Shown here: one piece after another, positions 26,734 to 35,121 of the stretch
How positions within the stretch are numbered: the stretch's first letter is position 1
Layout: the number at the start of each line of letters is the position of its first letter
Source of the DNA: Microbispora triticiradicis
Lineage (GTDB): Bacteria > Actinomycetota > Actinomycetes > Streptosporangiales > Streptosporangiaceae
Length of the DNA: 64,000 bases
NCBI GenBank assembly: GCA_003260025.2
Contig: QFZU02000031.1
Location: forward strand, 159,594-223,593
Direction: 5' to 3'
The notes under the pieces: generated by a model
The model's database searches: none
Told to the model about the DNA's origin: nothing
What the model saw: only the letters and a program-made list of their open reading frames with translations
Made by a program: the position numbers and the translations under genes

Positions 26734-28263
26734 CTACTGCAGCCAGCCGGACTCGGCCGCCGCCGGCGTGTCCTCCCCGGCCTTGCCTTCGTTCGTGTGG
26801 ATCACGACCTTGTCGACGGTGGAGCCGACAGGCTGAGCGGCGGTGGCGCCGCTGTCCGGGCCGCACCAGGACTCCTGGCCCAGCTCCACCGCGGCGTTGG
26901 GGGCGGCGCAGGTGCCGCTGCGGATGTTCTCGACGACGAGCTTGTTCCCGCGCACCTGGACCCGCACGTAGGTGCGGACGTGCTCCTGGTTCTCGACCGA
27001 GTTGGCCCAGTGGCTCTTGGGGTTCAGCGGGTCGGGACCGTAGTTCGGGTCCTTGGTGGTGTCCGGAGCGGTGAGGTCGTAGTACTTCGAACCCGACGCC
27101 GAGTTGGCCGTCACGTAGATGACGCCGCCGGGGCCCTTGGACACCTGGGCGGCGCCGGGCTGCTCGTCCTTGTTCGCCTTCTGCCCGTTCTTGATCACGT
27201 AGCTGCGGGAGTAGCTGTGGTCGTGACCCTGCAGGACCAGGTCGACGCCGAGCTTCGAGAAGGCCGTCGGGAAGTCCTGGCGGCGCACCTTGTTGTCGCC
27301 GTCGTTCGCGTGGCTGGCCGGCGAGTAGATCGCGTGGTGGTAGACGAGCACCGTGTGCTTGACGCCGGCGCCGTGCCTGTTGACGACATCGGTGATGTAG
27401 GCGATGTGCGCGGCGTCGGAGCCGCTGGCGTACGCGTTGCTGTTGATGTCGATGAACAGGATGTTCTTGTACTTGAACCAGTAGTCGCCGCCCGACCGGG
27501 TCGTCGCGCTGCCGTTGTAGTACGGCGCGGACCGGTCGGTGTTCGGCGTCCAGAAGTGCTGCTCGTACGCCTTGCCGCCGACGTCGTGGTTGCCGATGGT
27601 GGCGGCCCAGGGGTACTGGCGCAGCTTGTCGGACGCGAGGAACGCGTTCCACTGCGTCTCGGTGTTGGCGGTCTCGACCTGGTCGCCGCCGGAGACCAGC
27701 AGTTCGGCCTTCGGGTTGGCGGCGAGGGCGACGTCCAGGGTGTCCGCCCAGCCGGCGCCGTCCTTCGCCACGTTGCCGGACGAGCCGATCTGCGGGTCGC
27801 CGAAGAACAGGAAGTCGAGGTTGTTGCCGTTGAAGTCCTGCGTCGTGAAGGAGTACGCCGGGGACCAGCTTCCCTCGGCGCCGACCCGGTAGGAGTACTC
27901 GGTGTTCTGCTTCAGGCTGTCGATCGTGGCGTGCGCGTTGTAGCCGCCGTTGACGCTGTTCGCGGTGACGGTGGCGGAGAAGGTCACGGCGTTCGCGGGG
28001 AACTGGCCCTCGACGAGCTTGGACGTCGGCGTGACCTGCACCACCTGCGGGGTGCCGGTCGAGGAGTACCACGACACGACGCGCTGCGTCTCGTCGGCGC
28101 CGACGCCGAGGACGACGCCGGTGAGCGTCGCGCTGTCGGCGTGGGCGGCGGTCGTCAGGCCGCCGCCGAACACGGCGGTGGCGCTGAGAGCCGCCGCGCC
28201 GGCGCTGACGGCCACCCGCCGCAGCACCTGGCCGGAGCCCTTGGTCCCGTTGTCGAACTTCAT
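26734..28263 (-). CDS. secreted purple acid phosphatase-like metallophosphoesterase
   Basis: Exported protein of 509 residues. Signal peptide to about residue 42 (TTAAHA-DS), then an N-terminal fibronectin-like domain (residues about 45-145) and a metallophosphoesterase domain with all metal motifs in order: FFGDPQIG, SGGDQVE, GNHDVGG, VYHHAIY and GHDHSYSR. The order matches purple acid phosphatases. It probably releases phosphate outside the cell. A single PHO-box-like unit (GTTCACTTTCG on the minus strand, 28324-28334) lies 60 bp upstream. Confidence 0.85.
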   Translation of the reverse strand: MKFDNGTKGSGQVLRRVAVSAGAAALSATAVFGGGLTTAAHADSATLTGVVLGVGADETQRVVSWYSSTGTPQVVQVTPTSKLVEGQFPANAVTFSATVTANSVNGGYNAHATIDSLKQNTEYSYRVGAEGSWSPAYSFTTQDFNGNNLDFLFFGDPQIGSSGNVAKDGAGWADTLDVALAANPKAELLVSGGDQVETANTETQWNAFLASDKLRQYPWAATIGNHDVGGKAYEQHFWTPNTDRSAPYYNGSATTRSGGDYWFKYKNILFIDINSNAYASGSDAAHIAYITDVVNRHGAGVKHTVLVYHHAIYSPASHANDGDNKVRRQDFPTAFSKLGVDLVLQGHDHSYSRSYVIKNGQKANKDEQPGAAQVSKGPGGVIYVTANSASGSKYYDLTAPDTTKDPNYGPDPLNPKSHWANSVENQEHVRTYVRVQVRGNKLVVENIRSGTCAAPNAAVELGQESWCGPDSGATAAQPVGSTVDKVVIHTNEGKAGEDTPAAAESGWLQ

Positions 28264-28392
28264 TACTTTCCATCCATTTATGGGGAATTGGAGCGATTTG
28301 CACGCTTTCGGGGTTTGGTGTCGCGAAAGTGAACATCGGGCGGGCGGGCCGTTGCGCCTGCCGGAAGTTGTGATGCGATCTCGGATTCCGGC

Positions 28393-29625
28393 TCAGACTC
28401 CGAGCACGCGTTGCGCGAACCACACCAGGCCCATCGCGGACACCCCCGCCGCGATCGCCCCGGTCGTCCACAGTCCCGCGACCGGGCGGCGGTGCCGCAG
28501 CAGGGCGAGCAGCGGGAAGACGGCGACGATGATCGCGAGCTGGACGACCTCGATGCCCACGTTGAAGACGAGCAGCGACCACAGGAGCGTCCACGACCAG
28601 GCCTGGTCGATCCCCAGCGCCGCGGCGAAGCCCAGCCCGTGCACGAGGCCGAAGCAGAAGACCACCGCGAGCCGCGCCAGGCCCGCGCGGTCCAGGCCGA
28701 GGCGACCGTGCCCTGCAGTTTGAAGATCCGTGGCGTGCGATCGGCGCCGCCAGACGCGCCACAGGTGCCATCCGGCGACGACCGCGATCGACAGGGCGAT
28801 GACGGGCTCGACGAACGACGCGGGCACCCGTACGAGGCCGAGGGCCGCGAGGACGAAGGTCACCGAGTGGGCCAGCGTGAAGGTCGTCGCCGCGAGCACG
28901 ATCTCGCGCAGGCGGCGCGATCCCGCGATGAGCGCCAGCAGGAAGAGGATGTGGTCGACTCCGCCGAGCAGGTGCTCGGCTCCGAGCCGGAAGAACTGCC
29001 AGAACCGCTCGGCCCAGGACTGTTCCGTGGAGAACGACCGGTGCCGGGAGTCGAGAGCCGTGCTTCCGGACCTCAGGTCGAGGTCGTAGGTGACGATCGT
29101 CTTGCTGTCGCGCACGTAGCCCTCGGAGCCCGGGAACAGCTCGCTGCGCACCTCGTGCGCGCCGGCGGACTCCGGGCACCGGTAGTCGAGGACCAGCCGC
29201 GCGTACGGGACGCCCTCGCGTCGCCCGATGGTGAAGCCGCCGTCCCGGGCCGGGGCGCACGCCGTGCCCCCGGCCGTGACGCCGAAGCGCTCGGTCACGT
29301 ACGCGACGACCGAGCCGGCGTGCCCGTCGAGCGCGGCGGCCTGCTCGGCCGCGTCACCGCCCTCGAACGCGGCGGTGCCCTCCTTGAAGAGCGGGTCGTC
29401 CTTCCCGGAGTCGGCGGCGGAGACGACGAGCAGGTCGTACTCCAGCTGGAGCTCGGCGCGGACATGGCCGGTCCGGGGCGACGCGAGATGGACGTAGGCC
29501 GTCGAGGTGAACCCGTGGGCGAGAGCGGGGACGGATCCGAGCACAGCGGCCAGGACACCGGACAGGACGGCCACGGCTACGGCGGCGATGACGGAACAGA
29601 CGCGACGCCGCGCGGCGGGGGACAT
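28393..29625 (-). CDS. HupE/UreJ-type membrane protein
   Basis: Protein of 410 residues: signal peptide ending near ALAHGF, an extracytoplasmic domain of about 180 residues, then six predicted transmembrane helices of the HupE/UreJ_2 family. The first carries HLLGGVDHILFLLALIAGS, and AHSVTFVLAALG and FGLVHGLGFAAALG follow; the His-rich helices are typical of the family, some members of which move nickel or cobalt. ATG at 29625 has an excellent AAGGAG site. The PHO-box-like repeat 40-83 bp upstream suggests phosphate-starvation control, so a metal-uptake role is not assured. Confidence 0.8.
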   Translation of the reverse strand: MSPAARRRVCSVIAAVAVAVLSGVLAAVLGSVPALAHGFTSTAYVHLASPRTGHVRAELQLEYDLLVVSAADSGKDDPLFKEGTAAFEGGDAAEQAAALDGHAGSVVAYVTERFGVTAGGTACAPARDGGFTIGRREGVPYARLVLDYRCPESAGAHEVRSELFPGSEGYVRDSKTIVTYDLDLRSGSTALDSRHRSFSTEQSWAERFWQFFRLGAEHLLGGVDHILFLLALIAGSRRLREIVLAATTFTLAHSVTFVLAALGLVRVPASFVEPVIALSIAVVAGWHLWRVWRRRSHATDLQTAGHGRLGLDRAGLARLAVVFCFGLVHGLGFAAALGIDQAWSWTLLWSLLVFNVGIEVVQLAIIVAVFPLLALLRHRRPVAGLWTTGAIAAGVSAMGLVWFAQRVLGV

Positions 29626-29664
29626 ATTACTCCTTTTCGGGCTTGGCGTACGAAATCTGGCCGA

Positions 29665-29708
29665 TCCGGATGAACGACCGATATCTCGTGAATGAACCGA
29701 TGACGAAC
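29665..29708 (-). promoter_or_regulatory. PHO-box-like direct repeat array
   Basis: Read on the minus strand, four consecutive 11-bp units are GTTCGTCATCG, GTTCATTCACG, AGATATCGGTC and GTTCATCCGGA. Against the Streptomyces PHO unit GKTCAYYYRSG, unit 2 matches 11/11, unit 4 10/11, unit 1 8/11, and unit 3 is degenerate. The array sits just upstream of the HupE/UreJ-like gene. Confidence 0.65.
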
Positions 29709-29800
29709 CAATCCCGGTGAAGGACGCTTGAGGTCGGAAAGGACGCAGGCGATGAGATAGGAAGTAGGCGCACTTCCCGCGCCTCCGGAGGACGATCCCC

Positions 29801-30472
29801 ATGCGCTCTCGGCTTCTGCCTGCCGGCACACTGGCCGCGGCGGTCGCGACCGCCCTGCTGGCCGGTGGATGCGGCTCCGGTGACGACTGGTCCCGGCCGC
29901 ACGCGAAGGCCACCGCCGTCGGCACCCCGGGCCCGGGGTTCCTCCCCGCCTCCTCGCCCGCGCCGGAGGCGACGATCACGCCCCGGCCCGGCTCGTGGAA
30001 CGGGGTCCGGCCGTCGGAGGGCTACCGCGTGGTGCTGCTCACCGCGGGAGCGGACCGCCGGACCCGGACGCTGGTGAACGCCGTGACGGAGTGGGCCGAG
30101 GAGGAGCGGGTCAGCCTGAGGACCATTACGGCCGCGAAGCCGGCCGACTTCGTCCCGAGCATCAGCAGGGCGATCGAGCTGAAGCCCGACCTCGTCGTCA
30201 GCGCCGGCGACGACCTCGTCGATCCCCTCGCCCTCGTCACGCCCAACCACCTCGACCAGCAGTTCCTGGTGGTCGGCGCCGAGCTGGCCGAGCCCACGGC
30301 GAACGTCACCGCCGCCGACTGGGCCGGTGCGTCGTTCCGCGGCGAGGGACTCGGCATGTCCTCGACGTACGACTCGGCCAGCTTCACTCCCGAGCGCGCG
30401 GGGCGTGCCGTCCGGGCCGGTGTCGCCGCCGTGCTCACCGGCTTCACCGGCAACGTGATCTGGCTGGACTAG
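29801..30472 (+). CDS. lipoprotein with BMP-like periplasmic fold, short
   Basis: Protein of 223 residues with lipobox LLAGGC (Cys24), then a Pro/Ser-rich linker and a domain starting YRVVLLTAGADRRTRTLVNAV. The alternating strands (VVSAGDDLVDPLAL, QFLVVGAELAEP) resemble a BMP/type I periplasmic binding fold, but only one lobe seems present. Divergent from the HupE-like gene. Function unknown. Confidence 0.65.
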   Translation: MRSRLLPAGTLAAAVATALLAGGCGSGDDWSRPHAKATAVGTPGPGFLPASSPAPEATITPRPGSWNGVRPSEGYRVVLLTAGADRRTRTLVNAVTEWAEEERVSLRTITAAKPADFVPSISRAIELKPDLVVSAGDDLVDPLALVTPNHLDQQFLVVGAELAEPTANVTAADWAGASFRGEGLGMSSTYDSASFTPERAGRAVRAGVAAVLTGFTGNVIWLD

Positions 30473-30484
30473 ACGGCGGAGGAG

Positions 30485-31123
30485 CTAACGGAGGAGCCGG
30501 CGGCCGGAGACGAGGTGGGCGTAGACGATGACGTTGTCGCGGTAGTGCCCGGAGGCGGAGTCGAAGGTTCCGCCGCAGGTGATGAGGCGCAGGCCGGGGA
30601 ACCTCACCATGCCGTAGACCCTGCGGGTGGGGAAGCGGTCCTTCGGCACCCTCTCCAGGGAGTCCACCTCGAAGGTCACCCGGCTGCCGTCCTTCCTGGA
30701 GATCTTCACCATGTCGCCCGGGCGCAGCTCCCCCAGGCGGAAGAAGACCCCTGGCCCCTTCGCCGAGTCGACGTGACCGGCGATGACGGCGGGACCACGC
30801 GCGCCCGGCGACGGGCCGAGGCGGTACCAGCCCGCCTCGCCGACCCGGGAGAGAGGCGGGACCTCCAGGGTGCCGTCCGGGTTCTTGCCCAGCGTCATCA
30901 GCGTGGTGCGCACGCCGATCTCCGGGATCTCCAGCAGCACCGGCGGTGACGCGGGCAGCGCGCGTGCCGTGGACTTCGGGTGCGCCGGCGGGGTGGAGAG
31001 GGCGGCGGGAGGGGCGGGCGGAGCCGCCGGGCGGCCGCCGGTGCGGCCGGTGACGACCACGACGGCGGTGACGGCGGCGAGGGCCGCGGTCAGGCCGACG
31101 AGGACGGCGGCGGGCCTGCCCAA
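30485..31123 (-). CDS. class F sortase
   Basis: Membrane-bound transpeptidase of 212 residues. N-terminal helix (AVLVGLTAALAAVTAVVVVTG), Pro/Ala-rich linker, then a sortase barrel with catalytic His in VIAGHVDS, Cys in LRLITCGG and Arg in SGHYRDNVIVYAH. These are the class F features. The only upstream start is TTG at 31123, so this is a rare start or the true start lies slightly downstream. No LPxTG-type substrate is encoded next to it. Confidence 0.87.
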   Translation of the reverse strand: MGRPAAVLVGLTAALAAVTAVVVVTGRTGGRPAAPPAPPAALSTPPAHPKSTARALPASPPVLLEIPEIGVRTTLMTLGKNPDGTLEVPPLSRVGEAGWYRLGPSPGARGPAVIAGHVDSAKGPGVFFRLGELRPGDMVKISRKDGSRVTFEVDSLERVPKDRFPTRRVYGMVRFPGLRLITCGGTFDSASGHYRDNVIVYAHLVSGRRLLR

Positions 31124-31410
31124 TTGATCACCGCTTCTGATCGAAAGCTACCGGCACATCATATGTCGCTTTCATGTAATTCAGTCCCCTGAGTCACTCG
31201 TGTACGCTCATGGGAGCAGTAAACGGTTATGTGGCAGCTTGCAAAGATCTGGACGGTTTTTTAGTGGTTCAGTCAGAAACTCTGCGCAGGCCGCCGCAAC
31301 CTGATCACGTCCCCGCGATCCTCGATCGCGAGCGGGCCGGCCCGGGCCGCCACCGGGCCGCCAAGGGCGCGGACGGCAGGCGGGACCTCCCAGAGGTCGA
31401 CCACGCGCGC
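31124..31410. other. intergenic region upstream of the glycosyltransferase
   Basis: About 290 bp between the divergent sortase and the GT2 gene. The part 31130-31290 is strikingly AT-richer than its surroundings. An in-frame ATG at 31210 could extend the GT2, but that stretch uses TTA, TTT, AAA and GTA codons foreign to the genes here, so I treat it as leader or promoter DNA. A short hairpin GCGATC-CTC-GATCGC lies at about 31316-31330. Confidence 0.4.
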
Positions 31411-32454
31411 ATGCGCGTCACCGTGCTGGTCCCGGCCCACGACGAAGAGGACCAGATCGCGGAGACGATCACCTCGCTGCACGCCCAGCGGCGCAGGCCC
31501 AACCGGATCATCGTGATCGCGGACAACTGCACGGACAGGACCGCGGACATCGCGCAGGCGCACGGCGCCGAGGTCATCAGGACGGTCGGCAACCGCCACA
31601 AGAAGGCGGGCGCGCTCAACCAGGTGCTCGAAGTGCTGCTTCCTCTGATGGGGTCGCGGGACGCCGTGCTGGTCATGGACGCGGACTCGGCGCTCGATCC
31701 CGGTTTCGTCCACCACGCCGTGCTCCGGCTCGCCACCGGCAGGCTGGCCGCGGTGGGCGGCACCTTCACCGGCAAGCCGGGCGGCGGGCTGGTGGGCATG
31801 TTCCAGCGCAACGAGTACGCGCGCTACGCCCGGGACGTGCGGAGGCTGCACGGAAAGGCGCTGGTGCTCACCGGGACGGCGACGCTCTTCCGCGCGCTCG
31901 CCCTCAAGGAGGTCGTCAGGGCCCGCCGCGCCGGACGCCTCCCCGGTCGCGACCAGGTGTACGACGTGCGCGTCCTCACCGAGGACAACGAGCTCACCCT
32001 GGCGCTGCTGCACCTGCGGTTCCGCCTCCTGTGTCCCGCCGAGTGCACGCTCACCACCGAGGTCATGGAGACCTGGAAGGACCTGTTCAAACAGCGCCTG
32101 CGGTGGAAGCGGGGCGCGCTGGAGAACCTCACCGACTACGGCTGGACGCGGGTCACGTTGCCCTACTGGGGCCGCCAGCTCCTGTCGCTGGTCGGGATCG
32201 TCGTGATCTTCGCGTACCTCGGCGCCACGGCCTGGTCGATCGCCGTCACGGGCAGGCTCGACTTCCATCCGCTCTGGGTGGCGGTGACGGGCGTCTTCAT
32301 GATCGAGCGGATCGTCACCGTCCGGAGCAGGGGCGGCGGGCAGATGGCCGTCGCCGGCCTGCTGTTCGTCGAGATGATCTTCGATGTGTTTCTGCAGATC
32401 GCACAGGCGAAAGCCTTCTGGGACGCCGCGTGGCGTCGGGAAAGGAAATGGTGA
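31411..32454 (+). CDS. family 2 glycosyltransferase, membrane-associated
   Basis: Processive-type GT2 of about 347 residues. The GT-A domain starts VTVLVPAHDEEDQI and IADNCTDRTADIA (nucleotide binding), followed by VLVMDADSAL (DxD), TEDNELTLALL and KQRLRWKRGALENL, the (Q/R)xxRW motif of processive synthases. C-terminal transmembrane segments follow (LLSLVGIVVIFAYLGATAW and others). The sugar is unknown; chitin-, cellulose- or hyaluronan-like products are possible. Its TGA overlaps the next start (GTGA). Confidence 0.8.
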   Translation: MRVTVLVPAHDEEDQIAETITSLHAQRRRPNRIIVIADNCTDRTADIAQAHGAEVIRTVGNRHKKAGALNQVLEVLLPLMGSRDAVLVMDADSALDPGFVHHAVLRLATGRLAAVGGTFTGKPGGGLVGMFQRNEYARYARDVRRLHGKALVLTGTATLFRALALKEVVRARRAGRLPGRDQVYDVRVLTEDNELTLALLHLRFRLLCPAECTLTTEVMETWKDLFKQRLRWKRGALENLTDYGWTRVTLPYWGRQLLSLVGIVVIFAYLGATAWSIAVTGRLDFHPLWVAVTGVFMIERIVTVRSRGGGQMAVAGLLFVEMIFDVFLQIAQAKAFWDAAWRRERKW

Positions 32455-32621
32455 ACATGTACAACAACCCACCCATCGGGGGCGTGGCGGCGGGCTTCGG
32501 CGGTGCGGCGCTGACCGCACCGTTCATGGGCTGGAACGCGCTCTGGATCGCCCTGGGCCTGTTCACGCTGGTGTCGGCCGCGGTGGCGGTCAAGCGGATC
32601 ATCCCCAAGCGCGAGGCCTGA
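32451..32621 (+). CDS. 56-residue membrane peptide coupled to the GT2
   Basis: Starts at GTG 32451, overlapping the GT2 stop by 4 nt, with AAAGGAAA as ribosome site; ATG at 32457 is an internal alternative. It encodes a Gly-rich N-terminus (NNPPIGGVAAGFGGAAL), one or two hydrophobic helices (NALWIALGLFTLVSAAVAV) and a basic tail KRIIPKREA. The layout suggests a small inner-membrane partner of the GT2, but it fits no family I know. Confidence 0.7.
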   Translation: MNMYNNPPIGGVAAGFGGAALTAPFMGWNALWIALGLFTLVSAAVAVKRIIPKREA

Positions 32622-32633
32622 CCCCGGTCAGGC
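32616..32633. terminator. hairpin between convergent genes
   Basis: Inverted repeat GCCTGACC-CC-GGTCAGGC that includes the stop codon of the small membrane peptide and ends just before the stop of the convergent XRE-NB-ARC gene. It may act as a bidirectional terminator; no U-tract, as usual in actinomycetes. Confidence 0.45.
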
Positions 32634-32634
32634 G

Positions 32635-34821
32635 CTACGCCTGGAGCTTGCGGCGCAGGTCGGCGGCGTGGGGGTGGCCGAGATCACGGAAGATCTCGTA
32701 CGCCTCCCGCCAGTGCTCGCGGGCCGTCTCCGGGTCGCCGACGGCCTCGCTCGCGTCACCGAGGTGTCCGAGCAGCTGGGCCCGCAGGGCCTGGTGGTCC
32801 GTCGGGCCGGCCAGCAGCAGGCCGCGGCGGAAGAGCGGGATCGCGCTCATCGGGTCGCCGAGCCGCTGGTGGAGCAGGCCCAGCGTGTCGATAGTGACCA
32901 GCTCGTTCGGCCGGTCACCGGCCCGTCGCTGCAGCTCCAGCGCCTGCAGGTGGTAGGGCAGGGCGTCCTGGAGGGAGCCGAGCTCCGACAGGTACCAGCC
33001 CACGGCGAGGGCGGCCTTGCCCGCCCAGTAGGGGTCGTCGATCTCGGTGAAGAGCGACAACGACCGCCCAGCCTGGTCGAGCGCGTGCTCGCCGTCGCCC
33101 TGCAGCCAGTAGACGTAGGACAGCACGAAGCGGTTCTCGGCCTCGCCCGCCCGGTCTCCGGCGGCGAGGCTCAGCCGGAGCGCCTCCCGCATGTGGGCGT
33201 GCGCCTCCTCGAACCGGTCGAGCCTGCCGTGCACGGCGCTCAGGAAGCGGTGCGCGTGCGCCGCCGCCGGCCGGTCGGTCATGGCGGTGGCCGCGCGCAG
33301 CGCCACCGCCCACGCCGCCCCCTCGTCGTGCCAGCGCCGCTCGTCGTTCAGGAACGTGTCCAGCGCCCAGCTCAGCTGCCAGGCGTGCCGGTGCATCCCC
33401 TCATCCTCGGCCTGCCGCAGCGTGGTCAGCAGCACGGCGTACTCGGCCTTCAGCCACCGCACGGCGGCCGCGAGGTCGAGCACCGGCTTCGGCTCGGCGC
33501 CGTCCACGGGCGCGCCGAGGGCCATCGGAATGGGCGCGCGCACCGGGTTCAGCACGAGTTCGGCGTGGTAGGCGGTGTGCGTGTAATGGTCGAGCAGCCG
33601 GGTCAGCGCCTCCTGCCGCGCGGCCTCGGACTCCTCGGCCCGGACGCGTTCGGCGGCGTACGCGTGCAGCAGGTCGTGCATCCGGTAGCGGCCGGGCGCG
33701 TGCTCCACGACCATGCTGGCGTCGGTCAGCTCGGCCAGCGTGCGCCGGACCTCGGGCAGCGCCCGGCCGGCCAGCGCGGCGGCGGACGCGAGCGCGATGT
33801 CGGCGCCCGCGACGAGCCCGAGCAGCCGGAACAGCCGTGCGGCGTCCCGGCTGAGCGCGTCGTAGGACCAGGAGAAGACGACGTCGATCTCCAGCGCCGC
33901 GATCCGTCCACGGGGATTGCGCAGCTCCGTGGCGATCGCATCGGGCGGGAACCCGGTCAGCTGCGCCCGCGCCCCGACCAGGGCCAGCGCCAGCGGGAGC
34001 CGTCCGCACGCGGCCGCGATCGCGGCCACCGCGTCGCCGCGCCGGGTCCGTGTCGTGCCCGGGCCGAGGCGGCGGCCGAGCAGTTCGACCGCCTCCGGCA
34101 GGTCCGGGACGTCGAGCGTCAGCGCCGTGGCGCCGGTCTCCGCCACCAGGGCGGTGAGCCGCCGGCGGCTGGTGACGATCGTACGGGCGGCGGGTCCGGC
34201 CGGCAGCAGGGGCAGGACCTGCTCGGCGTCGCGGGCGTTGTCGAGCACGACGAGCAGGGCGCGCCCGGCCGTGTGGCTGCGGTAGAGCGCCACCTGTGCC
34301 GTGAGGCCGGACGGAACGCGGTCGAGCGGCACCCCGAGCGCGTCGAGGAACCCGCGGACCACCTCCGCCGGCTCCATGGCGTCGTGGCGGGAGAAGCCAC
34401 GCAGGTCCACGTACAGCCGGCCGTCCGGGAAGCGCGGCGCGGCCAGATGGGACCAGTGCACGGCGAGGGAGGTCTTGCCCACCCCGGCAGGACCGGAGAC
34501 GGCGACCACCGCCGACGCGGCCGCGTCCAGCGCGCGCAGCGCCTCGGCCCGGCCGGTGAAGCCGTCGACGTCGGCGGGCAGCTGCTCCGGAGCCGGAGGC
34601 CGCCCGGCGTCCCCCTGTGCGGCGTGCTGGAAGGCGGCCCGGTCGTCCGGGGACAGGTTCAGCGCGCCGGCGAGCATCCGGACGGTGCCGGCGCGGGGCA
34701 CCGGGACCCGGCCCGACTCGATCTCCCGGATCTGCCGCTCGCTGACGCCGGACAGCGCGGCCAGCTCCTCCTGCGTGAGCATCGCCCGGATCCGCAGGTC
34801 ACGCAGCATGTCGCCGAACAT
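32635..34821 (-). CDS. XRE-HTH / NB-ARC / TPR regulator
   Basis: Protein of 728 residues. N-terminal XRE helix-turn-helix (residues about 5-60: LRDLRIRAMLTQEELAALSG, then SERQIREIESG), NB-ARC-type STAND ATPase at about 90-380 (GPAGVGKTSLAVHW; LLVVLDNARDAEQV; LVTSRR-like IVTSRRRL; GRLPLALALVGA; HDLLHAYAAER), and C-terminal TPR repeats at about 480-725. Such proteins are switch-like activators in actinomycetes, with unknown signals. It is divergent from the SARP gene, 300 bp away, with an 11-bp direct repeat between them. Confidence 0.86.
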   Translation of the reverse strand: MFGDMLRDLRIRAMLTQEELAALSGVSERQIREIESGRVPVPRAGTVRMLAGALNLSPDDRAAFQHAAQGDAGRPPAPEQLPADVDGFTGRAEALRALDAAASAVVAVSGPAGVGKTSLAVHWSHLAAPRFPDGRLYVDLRGFSRHDAMEPAEVVRGFLDALGVPLDRVPSGLTAQVALYRSHTAGRALLVVLDNARDAEQVLPLLPAGPAARTIVTSRRRLTALVAETGATALTLDVPDLPEAVELLGRRLGPGTTRTRRGDAVAAIAAACGRLPLALALVGARAQLTGFPPDAIATELRNPRGRIAALEIDVVFSWSYDALSRDAARLFRLLGLVAGADIALASAAALAGRALPEVRRTLAELTDASMVVEHAPGRYRMHDLLHAYAAERVRAEESEAARQEALTRLLDHYTHTAYHAELVLNPVRAPIPMALGAPVDGAEPKPVLDLAAAVRWLKAEYAVLLTTLRQAEDEGMHRHAWQLSWALDTFLNDERRWHDEGAAWAVALRAATAMTDRPAAAHAHRFLSAVHGRLDRFEEAHAHMREALRLSLAAGDRAGEAENRFVLSYVYWLQGDGEHALDQAGRSLSLFTEIDDPYWAGKAALAVGWYLSELGSLQDALPYHLQALELQRRAGDRPNELVTIDTLGLLHQRLGDPMSAIPLFRRGLLLAGPTDHQALRAQLLGHLGDASEAVGDPETAREHWREAYEIFRDLGHPHAADLRRKLQA

Positions 34822-34876
34822 CGATTCCCTTCCGTCTGCCCACGGTATTCGATCACGTTCGCGCGGACGGCAGCCT

Positions 34877-34898
34877 AACCGCCGGTCAACCGCCGGTC
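34877..34898. promoter_or_regulatory. perfect 11-bp direct repeat, SARP-box-like
   Basis: Two exact tandem copies of AACCGCCGGTC in the 300-bp region between the divergent XRE-NB-ARC and SARP genes, 56 bp upstream of the former's ATG. SARP proteins bind direct repeats with 11-bp periodicity, so this could be a SARP site. Nothing else convincing is seen in 34822-35121. Confidence 0.4.
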
Positions 34899-35121
34899 GA
34901 GCGCCTGCCCCCCGTACCGCCGCCGCTGGTTGGCTGGAGGGGCCTCACCGGTCCTGACAGGGCGCGGAGACGCACCGGGTCGGCGCTCGCGACGGGGGCA
35001 GCGCTGACAGCCACCGGGCTCTGGAGCCGCCGGGGGCTCCGGAGGCACCGGGGAGGGCGGGAGGGACGGGAGGAGCACGCCGGGGGCCTCGCCGATCGCG
35101 ACGGCCGAAATCACGGGGGTG

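Noticed and set aside
31210..31410. Upstream extension of the GT2 gene from ATG 31210
   Set aside because: The extra 67 codons use rare TTA, TTT, AAA and GTA codons and lack similarity to GT2 proteins, which begin at VTVLVPAHDEE.
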